The notes beneath the pieces were generated by a model that was given only the letters and a program-made list of their open reading frames with translations, was not told the DNA's origin and did not search any database. This document shows positions 28,888 to 36,759 of a stretch of DNA of 64,000 nt, piece by piece; the first letter of the stretch is position 1; each line of letters opens with the position of its first letter. The stretch is from contig JAJFTH010000006.1 in assembly GCA_021373135.1 (NCBI GenBank), forward strand, positions 62,001 through 126,000, read 5' to 3'. This stretch comes from Bacteroidales bacterium (GTDB lineage: Bacteria > Bacteroidota > Bacteroidia > Bacteroidales > UBA1402). The translations under genes were made by a program, and so were the position numbers.

Positions 28888-28929
28888 GACAGTACTTCTC
28901 AAAAAGTACCGGTCTAAGTTTTTATTTTA
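28888..28929 (+). terminator. Putative riboswitch-controlled terminator before metK
   Basis: GTACTT (28892-28897) pairs with AAGTAC (28904-28909) around a CTCAAA loop. An outer GAC/GTC clamp (28888-28890 with 28912-28914) and a T-rich run (28919-28927) complete it. It lies between the SAM-II aptamer and the metK ATG. A small GCGC-TTAC-GCGC hairpin (28847-28858) lies upstream. Confidence 0.5.
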
Positions 28930-28941
28930 AAATATTATAAA

Positions 28942-30240
28942 ATGGCTTATTTATTTACGTCTGAGTCCGTTTCTGAAGGACATCCGGATAAAGTTTCCGA
29001 TCAGATTTCCGATGCGCTCTTAGATGAGTTTCTTGCTTTTGACCCGGAATCAAAAGTCGCTTGTGAAACCTTGGTAACAACCGGTCAGGTTATTCTTGCA
29101 GGTGAAGTCAAATCAAAAGCTTATGTTGACTTGCAGGATGTAGCCCGCAAGGTGATCAACAAAATCGGATACACCAAAAGTGAATACATGTTTGATGGCA
29201 ACTCCTGCGGTGTGTTCTCAGCCATTCACGAACAATCGGCTGACATCAACCGGGGCGTGGATGGTGCCGCCAAAGTTGACCCCATGAACCAGGGAGCCGG
29301 CGACCAAGGTATGATGTTTGGTTATGCCACCAACGAAACTGCAAATTACATGCCTCTGGCCTTGGATTTGGCTCACGGATTACTGTTGGAGCTGGCTGAC
29401 ATCCGTCGCGAAGGGACCATTCCATACTTGCGTCCTGATGCAAAATCTCAGGTAACCATCGAATATGATGACAACAACAAACCTGTCCGCATTGATACCA
29501 TCGTCATTTCAACACAACATGACGAATTCATCCGGCCTTCAAATAATAGTGATGCGGCCGTAGAAAAAGCAGATTCTTCCATGTTGGCCAAAATCAGGGA
29601 GGACATCATCACCATCCTGATTCCAAGGGTCATTGCCAGGCAAACCCCTGAAGTTGCAGGCTTGTTTGATAAGGACATCAAATACTTTGTGAATCCGACC
29701 GGCAAGTTTGTCATCGGAGGTCCTCACGGAGATACGGGTCTGACAGGTAGAAAAATCATCGTTGATACATACGGTGGAAAAGGTGCTCACGGTGGTGGTG
29801 CCTTCTCCGGCAAAGATCCCTCGAAAGTAGACCGTTCTGCTGCGTATGCTGCCCGTCATATTGCCAAAAACATGGTTGCAGCCGGTGTCGCCGATGAAGT
29901 TCTTGTTCAGGTTTCCTATGCCATCGGTGTAGCCAAACCCATGAATTTATACGTCAATACTTATGGAACTTCCAAATTGAAAATCTCCGACGGCGAATTG
30001 GCCAAAAAGATGTATGATTTATTTGATATGCGTCCAAAAGCTATTGAACAAAGATTGAAACTACGTAACCCCATCTATTCGGAAACAGCTTCATACGGGC
30101 ACATGGGACGTGAACCAAAAACAGTAGTCAAGACTTTCACCTCCCGTTACGAAGGCAAAAAGACCATTAAAGTTGAACTCTTCACCTGGGAAAAGCTGGA
30201 CTACGTGGAAAAAATCAAGAAAGTGCTGGGCATCCATTAA
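28942..30240 (+). CDS. metK: S-adenosylmethionine synthetase
   Basis: This 432-residue enzyme makes S-adenosylmethionine from methionine and ATP. It has the N-terminal [19 protein letters not shown] with the catalytic His and metal Asp, [12 protein letters not shown], the glycine-rich phosphate loop [20 protein letters not shown], and [20 protein letters not shown]. It is longer than E. coli MetK (384 residues), as in other Bacteroidetes. A SAM-II riboswitch and a probable terminator precede it, and a very strong hairpin follows. Confidence 0.97.
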   Translation: MAYLFTSESVSEGHPDKVSDQISDALLDEFLAFDPESKVACETLVTTGQVILAGEVKSKAYVDLQDVARKVINKIGYTKSEYMFDGNSCGVFSAIHEQSADINRGVDGAAKVDPMNQGAGDQGMMFGYATNETANYMPLALDLAHGLLLELADIRREGTIPYLRPDAKSQVTIEYDDNNKPVRIDTIVISTQHDEFIRPSNNSDAAVEKADSSMLAKIREDIITILIPRVIARQTPEVAGLFDKDIKYFVNPTGKFVIGGPHGDTGLTGRKIIVDTYGGKGAHGGGAFSGKDPSKVDRSAAYAARHIAKNMVAAGVADEVLVQVSYAIGVAKPMNLYVNTYGTSKLKISDGELAKKMYDLFDMRPKAIEQRLKLRNPIYSETASYGHMGREPKTVVKTFTSRYEGKKTIKVELFTWEKLDYVEKIKKVLGIH

Positions 30241-30273
30241 TCCCAACATGACTCTGTATCAAAGGTAGGAGTG

Positions 30274-30323
30274 AAAAAAAGAGATACTGTTTTAAATCCA
30301 AATAAAACAGTATCTCTTTTTTT
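30274..30323. terminator. Strong bidirectional terminator after metK
   Basis: Two perfect 21-base arms (30274-30294 and 30303-30323) flank an 8-base loop. The left arm begins with seven A and the right arm ends with seven T, so it can terminate both metK and the convergent accessory operon. Confidence 0.92.
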
Positions 30324-30359
30324 GGCAGTATCCATAATTTTGTGTAAACGAATGCTCCT

Positions 30360-31193
30360 CTAAAATGCAATAGTTCCACTTATATTTACAATGCGTATGA
30401 TATCTTTGCTCCCAGGGTTGAATATAATAAGCCCATCTCTGAAATATTTAATAAGCCCTCCGCCAAAATCTCCGGTAACATACACAATTTTATTGTTTTG
30501 TATCGCATAGACAGCATCACGCATGGCCACATAGAGAATATTATTAGTAGGATCAACTGTCATTGATTTAATATCATTCTCTTTTTGAAATCCGGCAACT
30601 AAATTTAAGGTATTGCTCTTGGGAGAAAAGGAAAAAATGCCGCTTCCGATAGCCAAATAGAGAGAATCGTTCATTTCAACCGCTGTAGTGATAGGCTTTG
30701 GGGATACTAAAAGCTGTTTGTATTTTGCGCCTTTAGCAAAAACGTAGAGCCTATACTGCTTGTCGCTCCTGTTACGGTCGAACAGATACATCACCTCTTT
30801 GCCTGCAGCTAATCCCATGTCGGAGGTTGGTAGTTGAACAAGCTGAATGAGTTTGCCTAATGTATCCATATAGCACAATGAGTTGTTTTTTACAACCATC
30901 AAAATTCCGGTAGATGTATATCCGTAAGAACTGACCGAACCATTTGCATCTAGCCCGAGTTTTTTTATGCCACCCCAGCCTAACTGATACATTTTATTAC
31001 CCGTGGAAAGGGTAATGTATCTATCGGGTGAAACGTCAATACCATTGACAAAACCTTCGTTTTTCATGGAAGCATCCAGCATATTCTTACTTAGCATGAT
31101 TTCATAACGCAAGTTGTTTTTTTGTTGGGCCATGGTTGTTTGCGTGAGAAGTAAACAGAAAAATAAGAGCGATATGGAAATGTTTTTTTTCAT
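30360..31193 (-). CDS. Secreted beta-propeller-like protein, unknown function
   Basis: This 277-residue protein starts with a signal peptide (MKKNISISLLFFCLLLTQTTMAQ). The rest is made of repeated short beta segments with a periodic pattern (GNKMYQLGWGGIKKLG, NNSLCYMDTLGKLIQL, KQYRLYVFAKGAKYKQ, NDSLYLAIGSGIFSFS, NNILYVAMRDAVYAI), as in six-bladed propellers of the NHL or SMP-30 type. No catalytic motif is recognised. The start was placed at 31193 to put the signal peptide first; an in-frame ATG at 31223 would add ten charged residues and overlap the upstream gene. It is the last gene of a five-gene run and ends before the metK terminator. Confidence 0.65.
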   Translation of the reverse strand: MKKNISISLLFFCLLLTQTTMAQQKNNLRYEIMLSKNMLDASMKNEGFVNGIDVSPDRYITLSTGNKMYQLGWGGIKKLGLDANGSVSSYGYTSTGILMVVKNNSLCYMDTLGKLIQLVQLPTSDMGLAAGKEVMYLFDRNRSDKQYRLYVFAKGAKYKQLLVSPKPITTAVEMNDSLYLAIGSGIFSFSPKSNTLNLVAGFQKENDIKSMTVDPTNNILYVAMRDAVYAIQNNKIVYVTGDFGGGLIKYFRDGLIIFNPGSKDIIRIVNISGTIAF

Positions 31194-31209
31194 GGCTTCA
31201 TTTTTTTCA

Positions 31210-32235
31210 TCATAATATTGCATTAATAGCTCTCTCCTTCCAATCTTTCGGTGTCAATTCTATTATTGTTTTATAATTTGGGAAAAGAGTTTTTGCTCCT
31301 TCATGTATTACTTCAAAATTCTTATCCTGGATACCACCCATCACATTATCTTTCAGATTTTCGTAATTAGCTTTTACGGTTTTTACTCCGGCTTCGTACA
31401 GCGCGTTGGATGACAGTTTGCGTAAGTCCATTTGTCCCGTCTCTTCCATTTTTGCCATATTGCCGCTAACAGCCGCATCGGAAGCATCTTTAAGGTAAGA
31501 TATGGTGTTATTTTTAATACCCACCATATACCTGCCGGCCAATGCTGCAACCCTTCCTCCTTCGAAAGTTTCAATCTTATTGATTGCATCGTCCAAATAT
31601 TTGTCCGGTCCGTTTGCTTCAGGCACGTATGGGGTTTCTTCCATTTTATAACTATTGGATGGAACCTGAGCCCACGCATTATAATCCCAGGTAATCCCAA
31701 TTCCCCTTTTTTTAAGGTTTTGCCGTTCCCTCTCTTCCATGGTCATAGGAGCACTGCCACTCTCTAATGATTTGAATTGCATGTTGGATGTTGACAATGA
31801 TTTGAACTGAAGATTGTTTGCGTCATTCAGTCGTTTATACGATTGCATCATCTTTTCATACTTTACCTGTGCTATCGAATCGTTGATTCGTTTTTCTTCT
31901 GCCGCTCTTTGAGCCATAAGTGCTGCTTGTTGCCGTTGTTGTTCAATAGCCTGTTCATTGTTTTGTGAGTTGTCATTGAACAGAAGACTGAAAAAAGCAC
32001 TTGCAAGGCTGGTTGCAAGCTGCATTTTTATACTTTGCTCCGTACTAACACCAAATAAAGAGGAAGATAAGGAGGTAGTTGGTGAATTGTAATACTTACA
32101 CCATGTCTTATGGCTTCCATTCATGGCACCACACTCAACACACTGAGCTCCGCTAACAGCAGGAACTTGACTCACACCATATATACTTACAAACAATAAC
32201 AGGGCAGACAAATAATATTTTATTTTCGTTTTCAT
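31210..32235 (-). CDS. Secreted Cys-rich coiled-coil protein, unknown function
   Basis: This 341-residue protein starts with a signal peptide (MKTKIKYYLSALLLFVSIYGVSQ). A short cysteine motif follows (C32-x2-C35, then C46 in HKTWCKYY), like half a zinc ribbon or a disulphide knot. The middle is a long Q/A/E/R-rich coiled coil (EQQRQQAALMAQRAAEEKR). The C-terminal half is helical and hydrophilic. I do not recognise the family. Its ATG overlaps the stop of the upstream TPR gene (ATGA), indicating translational coupling. A start 42 bases further upstream is possible but would hide the signal peptide. Confidence 0.65.
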   Translation of the reverse strand: MKTKIKYYLSALLLFVSIYGVSQVPAVSGAQCVECGAMNGSHKTWCKYYNSPTTSLSSSLFGVSTEQSIKMQLATSLASAFFSLLFNDNSQNNEQAIEQQRQQAALMAQRAAEEKRINDSIAQVKYEKMMQSYKRLNDANNLQFKSLSTSNMQFKSLESGSAPMTMEERERQNLKKRGIGITWDYNAWAQVPSNSYKMEETPYVPEANGPDKYLDDAINKIETFEGGRVAALAGRYMVGIKNNTISYLKDASDAAVSGNMAKMEETGQMDLRKLSSNALYEAGVKTVKANYENLKDNVMGGIQDKNFEVIHEGAKTLFPNYKTIIELTPKDWKERAINAIL

Positions 32236-33122
32236 AGCTTCTTTGACTCTAAATCTTGGTTTGAATGATATTCCCATTCATAAATTTTATCCTGTGCCGC
32301 ACGGGCATCGGGTGCATCGGGGTCAAACAATAGGTATTTTTTCATGTTTGTAATGGCTCTTTCAAAATCTTGTTTTTCAGCAAAAAGCAATGCCATATTG
32401 AAATATGCCGCCGGATAAGCAACAGGGTTAATTGCTAAAGCCTTTTTATATGCATCAATCGCTTGTTTATATAATTTGTCATTGGTTAAAGAATTTGCCT
32501 GTACAATATATTTTCGTTGTTCTTCAGAAACAACGGGTTTTATGTCCATTTTCCTGTATTTGTCAAGCTGAATGCTGAATTGGATACTATCGGCGATATC
32601 AGTTAAATGATCATTACGGTAACGTTGCAGGATATAATACATATTTTCTGCAAAATACCGTGCTTTTTCTTTGTTGCTATTATCCATATAATCGAATTCA
32701 AAATTCTGTACTGCAATCTTATCTGAATTGCCCCAAAGTTTGCTTACATAAATGCTCACCCCAAAATAGATATAAGAAAGTTGGAGTTCAATATTTTTAT
32801 TTTCAATAACATCTCTGTAATAAAACATTATACCGGCCTTGGTCTCAACTCTATTATTGAAAAATTTAAGCCGTTCCGATCCTGAATGTTGGTATCCGTC
32901 CTTTTCATGAAAAGAAATAAAACACTTCTCAATATGTTGATTCATATTGTTGATTAAGTCGTCCATATCATACTGGCGTAGAGGTGGCGAATATGTTTTT
33001 TTGACAGAAAACGTACCGTTGTTCTTCATTTTTCCTTCATCTATTTGAGCCTGAACATGAAAAGTGAACAGCAAGGCTGTGAATAATACCAAGAATCGAG
33101 TAGTTCTAAGTAACTTTTTCAT
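32232..33122 (-). CDS. Exported TPR protein (paralogue 3 of 3)
   Basis: This 296-residue protein has a signal peptide (MKKLLRTTRFLVLFTALLFTFHVQA) and a middle region of unknown fold. The C-terminal TPR block spans about residues 199-288: EEQRKYIVQANSL, then YKQAIDAYKKALAINP, then DFERAITNMKKYLLFDP, ending DARAAQDKIYEWEYH. The TPR block is shared with the next two genes upstream, while the N-terminal parts differ. It may be a scaffold for an envelope complex; this is inference. Its stop overlaps the next start by 4 bases, and it begins 12 bases after the preceding gene. Confidence 0.72.
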   Translation of the reverse strand: MKKLLRTTRFLVLFTALLFTFHVQAQIDEGKMKNNGTFSVKKTYSPPLRQYDMDDLINNMNQHIEKCFISFHEKDGYQHSGSERLKFFNNRVETKAGIMFYYRDVIENKNIELQLSYIYFGVSIYVSKLWGNSDKIAVQNFEFDYMDNSNKEKARYFAENMYYILQRYRNDHLTDIADSIQFSIQLDKYRKMDIKPVVSEEQRKYIVQANSLTNDKLYKQAIDAYKKALAINPVAYPAAYFNMALLFAEKQDFERAITNMKKYLLFDPDAPDARAAQDKIYEWEYHSNQDLESKKL

Positions 33123-33134
33123 AATGATAAGTTG

Positions 33135-33899
33135 TTATTTCCCAATTTCTGCTTCCCACTCATAAATCTTATCCTGTGCAGCCCGCGCATCTTCTGCTTC
33201 GGGAACCAACATCAGGTATTTTTTCATATTGAATATAGCATACTGGTAATCCTTAATTTGTGCAGCTAATAAAGCCATATTATTATAAGCTGAAGGATAT
33301 GAAAGTGGATTTACATTTATTGCTTTTTTGTAAAGATTCAAAGCTTCCTGGTATTCTTTTTTTTCGTTTTTACTATTTGCCTGTACAATGTATTTGCGTT
33401 GTTCCTCGGTGATGGTCGGCTTCTCACTTAACGCTTTGTAGTTTGCGGCTATTGTCTGAAATACTGCTAATTCTTTGACATTGGCTTCTGAGGTATATAT
33501 GTGATGCAAAGCTGAAATTAATTGATGGATTTCTCTTATATGTTTTTTCTCCCAACTTACTATAATTAAGGAGTCGCTTATAATTATTCTATCGTAATTG
33601 GCATTTGAGTCATAAGTTATACTGCCTGGAACTAACCTAACAGATATAATCTGTTCCTTTTTTGCTTTGAGAATAAGGTTGTAATTATCTAAATTTTTTG
33701 CTTCAATAACTTTTATCCAATTCCATCCTTTTTTCGGATCGTTATAGGAAAACGACAACTTGTTATCTTTATCATTCAGAATTTTCAGAATTTCCGTTTT
33801 CTGCCGGTCAGGTGAATTTACAATACTCTTTTCCTGCGCATAGGTATTCAGGCATATCAATGTCAGAAACAGGATATTTATACGTTGGATTGTTTTCAT
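33135..33899 (-). CDS. Exported TPR protein (paralogue 2 of 3)
   Basis: This 254-residue protein has a signal peptide (MKTIQRINILFLTLICLNTYA) and an N-terminal region rich in beta segments. It then carries the shared TPR block (EEQRKYIVQANSKNEKKEY, EALNLYKKAINVNP, YAIFNMKKYLMLVPEAED), ending ARAAQDKIYEWEAEIGK. The last 84 coding bases are nearly identical to those of the neighbouring paralogue at 33921 (7 differences), while the N-terminal halves are unrelated by eye. This indicates tandem duplication with conserved or converted 3' ends. Function unknown. Confidence 0.72.
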   Translation of the reverse strand: MKTIQRINILFLTLICLNTYAQEKSIVNSPDRQKTEILKILNDKDNKLSFSYNDPKKGWNWIKVIEAKNLDNYNLILKAKKEQIISVRLVPGSITYDSNANYDRIIISDSLIIVSWEKKHIREIHQLISALHHIYTSEANVKELAVFQTIAANYKALSEKPTITEEQRKYIVQANSKNEKKEYQEALNLYKKAINVNPLSYPSAYNNMALLAAQIKDYQYAIFNMKKYLMLVPEAEDARAAQDKIYEWEAEIGK

Positions 33900-33920
33900 A
33901 GCATCTTTATTTAAATAGGG

Positions 33921-34721
33921 TTATTTAATTTCTGCTTCCCATTCATAAATCTTATCCTGCGCTGCCCGTGCATCCTCTGCTTCTGGAACCAACATCAGAT
34001 ATTTTTTCATTCGGTTAATTGCCGAATCATATTGACCAACCAATGCTAAAAGCAGAGCCTCATTATTATATACCATAGGGTTTGTCGGGTTCATGGCAAT
34101 TGCTTTTTCATATAATTCGATGGCTCTGTTATAATTCTTTGATTGAACCATTGCATTGGCCTGCACAATATACCGACGCTCTTCTTCTGATATGGCAGGT
34201 TTCACTTTGAGTGCCCGGTATTGAACAGCAAGAGAGTCAAATTGTTTGCCTCCTTTTACACTCACCAACTCTTTCATGTGCTGAAAGTAAATCAGATCAT
34301 CTGCAAATTTTTTTGCATATTCCAAGTCCTTAAATCTCCAATACAAATTTAAGTTCAGCAGTTCCATTATAACGGACTTTGGTCCCCAGTGGTAAGAATC
34401 TTCGGAAATCTCAATCTTTTGTTTGTCGGCACACAAGAAGGTGTATTTTTTCTTTTTCGAAAGGTTAAACGACACGCTGTCGGGTGTCACAATCAGACCT
34501 TTGTCTTCGGGTAAAGGACCGTACTGATGCATCACATTTTTGCGAATAGTTTCACACCAAGAAATATAATTTAGCATTTCTGAGAACTCTTTTTTTATGG
34601 AGTCCAATTCGTCAATAGTAGTGTGCCTGAGCGTGCCGCTATATATAGTTTGAGCAGAGGCAGATTCCGCTGTGCAGTATGCCAACATTACACAAAGAAG
34701 TAAATGCCAGAGTTTTTTCAT
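33921..34721 (-). CDS. Exported TPR protein (paralogue 1 of 3)
   Basis: This 266-residue protein is the first gene of the five-gene run. It has a signal peptide (MKKLWHLLLCVMLAYCTAESASA), a middle region with SFNLSKKKKYTFLCADKQKI, and the shared C-terminal TPR block (EEERRYIVQANAMVQ, YNRAIELYEKAIAMNP, YDSAINRMKKYLMLVPEAED) ending ARAAQDKIYEWEAEIK. Two candidate -7 elements lie 124-189 bases upstream. Function unknown. All five genes encode exported proteins, so the products probably act together in the periplasm or at the outer membrane. Confidence 0.72.
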   Translation of the reverse strand: MKKLWHLLLCVMLAYCTAESASAQTIYSGTLRHTTIDELDSIKKEFSEMLNYISWCETIRKNVMHQYGPLPEDKGLIVTPDSVSFNLSKKKKYTFLCADKQKIEISEDSYHWGPKSVIMELLNLNLYWRFKDLEYAKKFADDLIYFQHMKELVSVKGGKQFDSLAVQYRALKVKPAISEEERRYIVQANAMVQSKNYNRAIELYEKAIAMNPTNPMVYNNEALLLALVGQYDSAINRMKKYLMLVPEAEDARAAQDKIYEWEAEIK

Positions 34722-34844
34722 TTTTATTATTATTAGAGTTTACGTGCTGACTCCGCACTTTTGATTTGATACTAAACCACATAGGTTCCATCAGGTAATT
34801 ATGGCTAACCCATTTTGTGTTTCTCAGTCGAAAAATGATTGATC

Positions 34845-34852
34845 CAAAGATA
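34845..34852 (-). promoter_or_regulatory. Candidate -7 element for the five-gene envelope operon (proximal)
   Basis: On the minus strand it reads TATCTTTG (TAnnTTTG), about 124 bases upstream of the first TPR gene. No -33 match. Confidence 0.35.
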
Positions 34853-34902
34853 TTATTTATTTCTATTTGAGGTAACTATTGTTCGACTAAAATATAGTTT
34901 CA

Positions 34903-34910
34903 CAAAAATA
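34903..34910 (-). promoter_or_regulatory. Candidate -7 element for the five-gene envelope operon (distal)
   Basis: On the minus strand it reads TATTTTTG (TAnnTTTG). It is an alternative to the element at 34845; sequence alone cannot decide between them. Confidence 0.35.
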
Positions 34911-35135
34911 TCTTCTGCAATGCCCATTGTATGAGCATCCTTTTTGTTTTCTTAAAAGCAACCCCTCTTTTAAGAGCAGCAGGAACTCTACAAGATCGTG
35001 ATGAAACGGGATATTTTATAAGCTTTTCTTTTGATGGGTGTCCCATTGACGAAAACAGGAAGCATGCCGGAACATAGTACGTAAGAATTGACGAATAAAC
35101 AACAACGCAAAGATTTGCGCCCTCTCGAAACCTCT

Positions 35136-35783
35136 CTATATTTGGCCTTGTTCAATCTGTATGACAATCCGCTCAATCATGAGATCTTCCGTAGTCGGAT
35201 GATAGTCCGACTTCAGGTCTTCCCCGAAAATCTTTGCAACACCTTGCCATAATGTCGCTGCAAAAGAACCTCTATAGGCACGTATCAATTCATAAGGGGA
35301 AGAATTACATTCGCGATTAATCAGTTTCAACAATATTTTTCCTTGGCTGTAAGTCATTTTTCTCAAAACGGGTTCATACTCCTTCACAAGATCTTTTTCC
35401 ATTTGACGAAGATGCTTCGCACGGGCTCTCTCATCAGGAATGGTTTCCAAATAGCCCATGGTCTCGTATAAAGTATAATAAACAACCTTGGAAAGCGGGT
35501 AAACCTTCTTGACATCCCTTACCAATTTCCAATAGTATTTTTCATCCCTTTGACTTCTGAACATTTCCTTTGGAAACACGAAAGCAGAAGTCAGATAGCC
35601 CATGGGTATCGTATCACCACTTTCTATTACTGCATAAGTTGTTTTTCCCGGCTTGTTCATTGGTATCATACCCCTCACTTCCTGATATTTTTCAGGAACA
35701 GGTGTTGTCGGATTTTGTTGGGCGAATAGGCTGACAAAACAAAAAACAATCAATGATAAGGAATATAAACGTTTCCGCTTCAT
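35136..35783 (-). CDS. DUF4294 family protein, exported
   Basis: This 215-residue protein belongs to the Bacteroidetes DUF4294 family. A signal peptide (MKRKRLYSLSLIVFCFVSLFAQQ) precedes the conserved region with ESGDTIPMGYLTSAFVF, KYYWKLVRDVKKVYPLSK, a helical middle, and INRECNSSPYELIRAYRGSF. No activity is known for the family; several conserved charged and aromatic residues are visible but no recognisable catalytic set. It is a single gene with its own -7 element. Confidence 0.85.
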   Translation of the reverse strand: MKRKRLYSLSLIVFCFVSLFAQQNPTTPVPEKYQEVRGMIPMNKPGKTTYAVIESGDTIPMGYLTSAFVFPKEMFRSQRDEKYYWKLVRDVKKVYPLSKVVYYTLYETMGYLETIPDERARAKHLRQMEKDLVKEYEPVLRKMTYSQGKILLKLINRECNSSPYELIRAYRGSFAATLWQGVAKIFGEDLKSDYHPTTEDLMIERIVIQIEQGQI

Positions 35784-35805
35784 GTGAATATTCTTCTATG
35801 AGATA

Positions 35806-35813
35806 CAAAAGTA
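35806..35813 (-). promoter_or_regulatory. -7 element for the DUF4294 gene
   Basis: On the minus strand it reads TACTTTTG (TAnnTTTG), 23 bases upstream of the start codon. Confidence 0.5.
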
Positions 35814-35897
35814 CAGTTTTTTCTTCTTTGAGGTTCGCTCTTTGATCCATTTTACTTTTATTAATCATCCAAGTTCAATGATTGTTTTTATTTTATC

Positions 35898-35928
35898 TTT
35901 CTTTTATATTATTTTATTATTATTTTTG
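35898..35928 (+). promoter_or_regulatory. Promoter for the outer-membrane/HhH gene pair
   Basis: TTTC (35898-35901) and TATTTTTG (35921-35928) are separated by 19 bases. The -7 ends only 17 bases before the ATG, so the leader is at most about ten bases. Confidence 0.55.
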
Positions 35929-35945
35929 TGCAATTTTAAAAGCAC

Positions 35946-36740
35946 ATGAAGCGTATTATAATACTGTTTTTATTCGTTTTATACTGCACAAGTAATATTA
36001 GCTATTGCAGAAACGAACTTTTTACCGGAGCATCCTGTCAAAAAGATGGAAGAAGCATGGCCTTAGGTGGAGGAATGATAGGGATTGAGCAGTCTGATTC
36101 TTCTGCGGTCTTCCTAAACTGTCAACTGCCCTACAACCTCCGTGAACTTTCGATTAAAAGCATCAAGCTGACCAATCCGACAAAATGGATGAAGTTGGAT
36201 GTGCTCTGGGCACAGACAGGGGATGCCGTTTTCCAGGAAAACTATCTATCATTGGGAGCATCCCGTTATTTGTCAGGATCTTTCATGCTGGGAATAAAAG
36301 CCGGTTATTATCATTATTCCTTGATCAGCGATGAAAAAGGAGGTACACTCCTTTCAGAAATCAATTGCAGTTACAAACTCTATGAAAACTTTAAAATTGA
36401 CATTTATATTTTCAACCCGACAGGTTCAAAAATAAACAAAGGGGAAAATGACATTCCATTGTATCAGTCATTCCATATAGGAGGATTATTTTCCAACACA
36501 GAAAAGGCAGAGTGGCTGTTTGAAATCGAAAAAGTACAACAGGAGAAACTGATCTGGCATCTGGGTTTTGAATACGCAGTATGGGACACTTTTATCCTCA
36601 GGACGGGATTATCAGCCAATCCGTTAAAGCCATCATGGGGCATTGGTGGCAAGTTCCACCGATTAAAATATTCATTGGGTGGAAATGTACATCCGGTGCT
36701 TGGTTTAAGCTCTTGTTTCACGATAAGTTACAACTGGTAA
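35946..36740 (+). CDS. Outer-membrane barrel-like protein (PorV/Q-like appearance), unknown function
   Basis: This 264-residue protein starts with a hydrophobic signal segment (MKRIIILFLFVLYCTSNISYC). A GRSMALGGGMIGIEQSDSSAVFLN segment follows; such a glycine-rich opening followed by an Asn/Ser/Ala loop is typical of PorV/PorQ- and FadL-related barrels. Regular amphipathic strands run to the C-terminus, which ends in CFTISYNW with a terminal aromatic, as barrel proteins do. Assignment to a named family is not certain. It lies 19 bases upstream of the HhH barrel gene in the same direction. Confidence 0.62.
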   Translation: MKRIIILFLFVLYCTSNISYCRNELFTGASCQKDGRSMALGGGMIGIEQSDSSAVFLNCQLPYNLRELSIKSIKLTNPTKWMKLDVLWAQTGDAVFQENYLSLGASRYLSGSFMLGIKAGYYHYSLISDEKGGTLLSEINCSYKLYENFKIDIYIFNPTGSKINKGENDIPLYQSFHIGGLFSNTEKAEWLFEIEKVQQEKLIWHLGFEYAVWDTFILRTGLSANPLKPSWGIGGKFHRLKYSLGGNVHPVLGLSSCFTISYNW

Positions 36741-36759
36741 ACGGCAGGAGTTTCAAAAG

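Larger units (their letters stand above)
34722..35135. other. 414-base A/T-rich intergenic region
   Basis: No convincing gene is present. The region holds two candidate minus-strand promoters, a CTTAAAAG/CTTTTAAG inverted repeat (34951-34974) without a T-run, and a small palindrome CGCAAA-GA-TTTGCG (35106-35119). The rest shows no structure I can interpret. Confidence 0.5.

Noticed and set aside
28784..28941. SAM-I riboswitch upstream of metK
   Set aside because: The four-way-junction elements of SAM-I are absent; the short P1 plus pseudoknot layout fits SAM-II.
33135..34721. Repeat sequences considered as a CRISPR array
   Set aside because: The similar segments are coding 3' ends of paralogous genes spaced ~780 bases apart, not short regular repeats. 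No CRISPR array or cas gene is seen in the window.
35106..35119. CGCAAA-GA-TTTGCG palindrome
   Set aside because: It is short, isolated and lacks a T-run or repeat partner, so no function can be supported.
34988..35176. 62-codon minus-strand frame overlapping the end of the DUF4294 gene
   Set aside because: It starts inside another gene, has no recognisable similarity and lies in A/T-rich intergenic DNA where chance frames are common.
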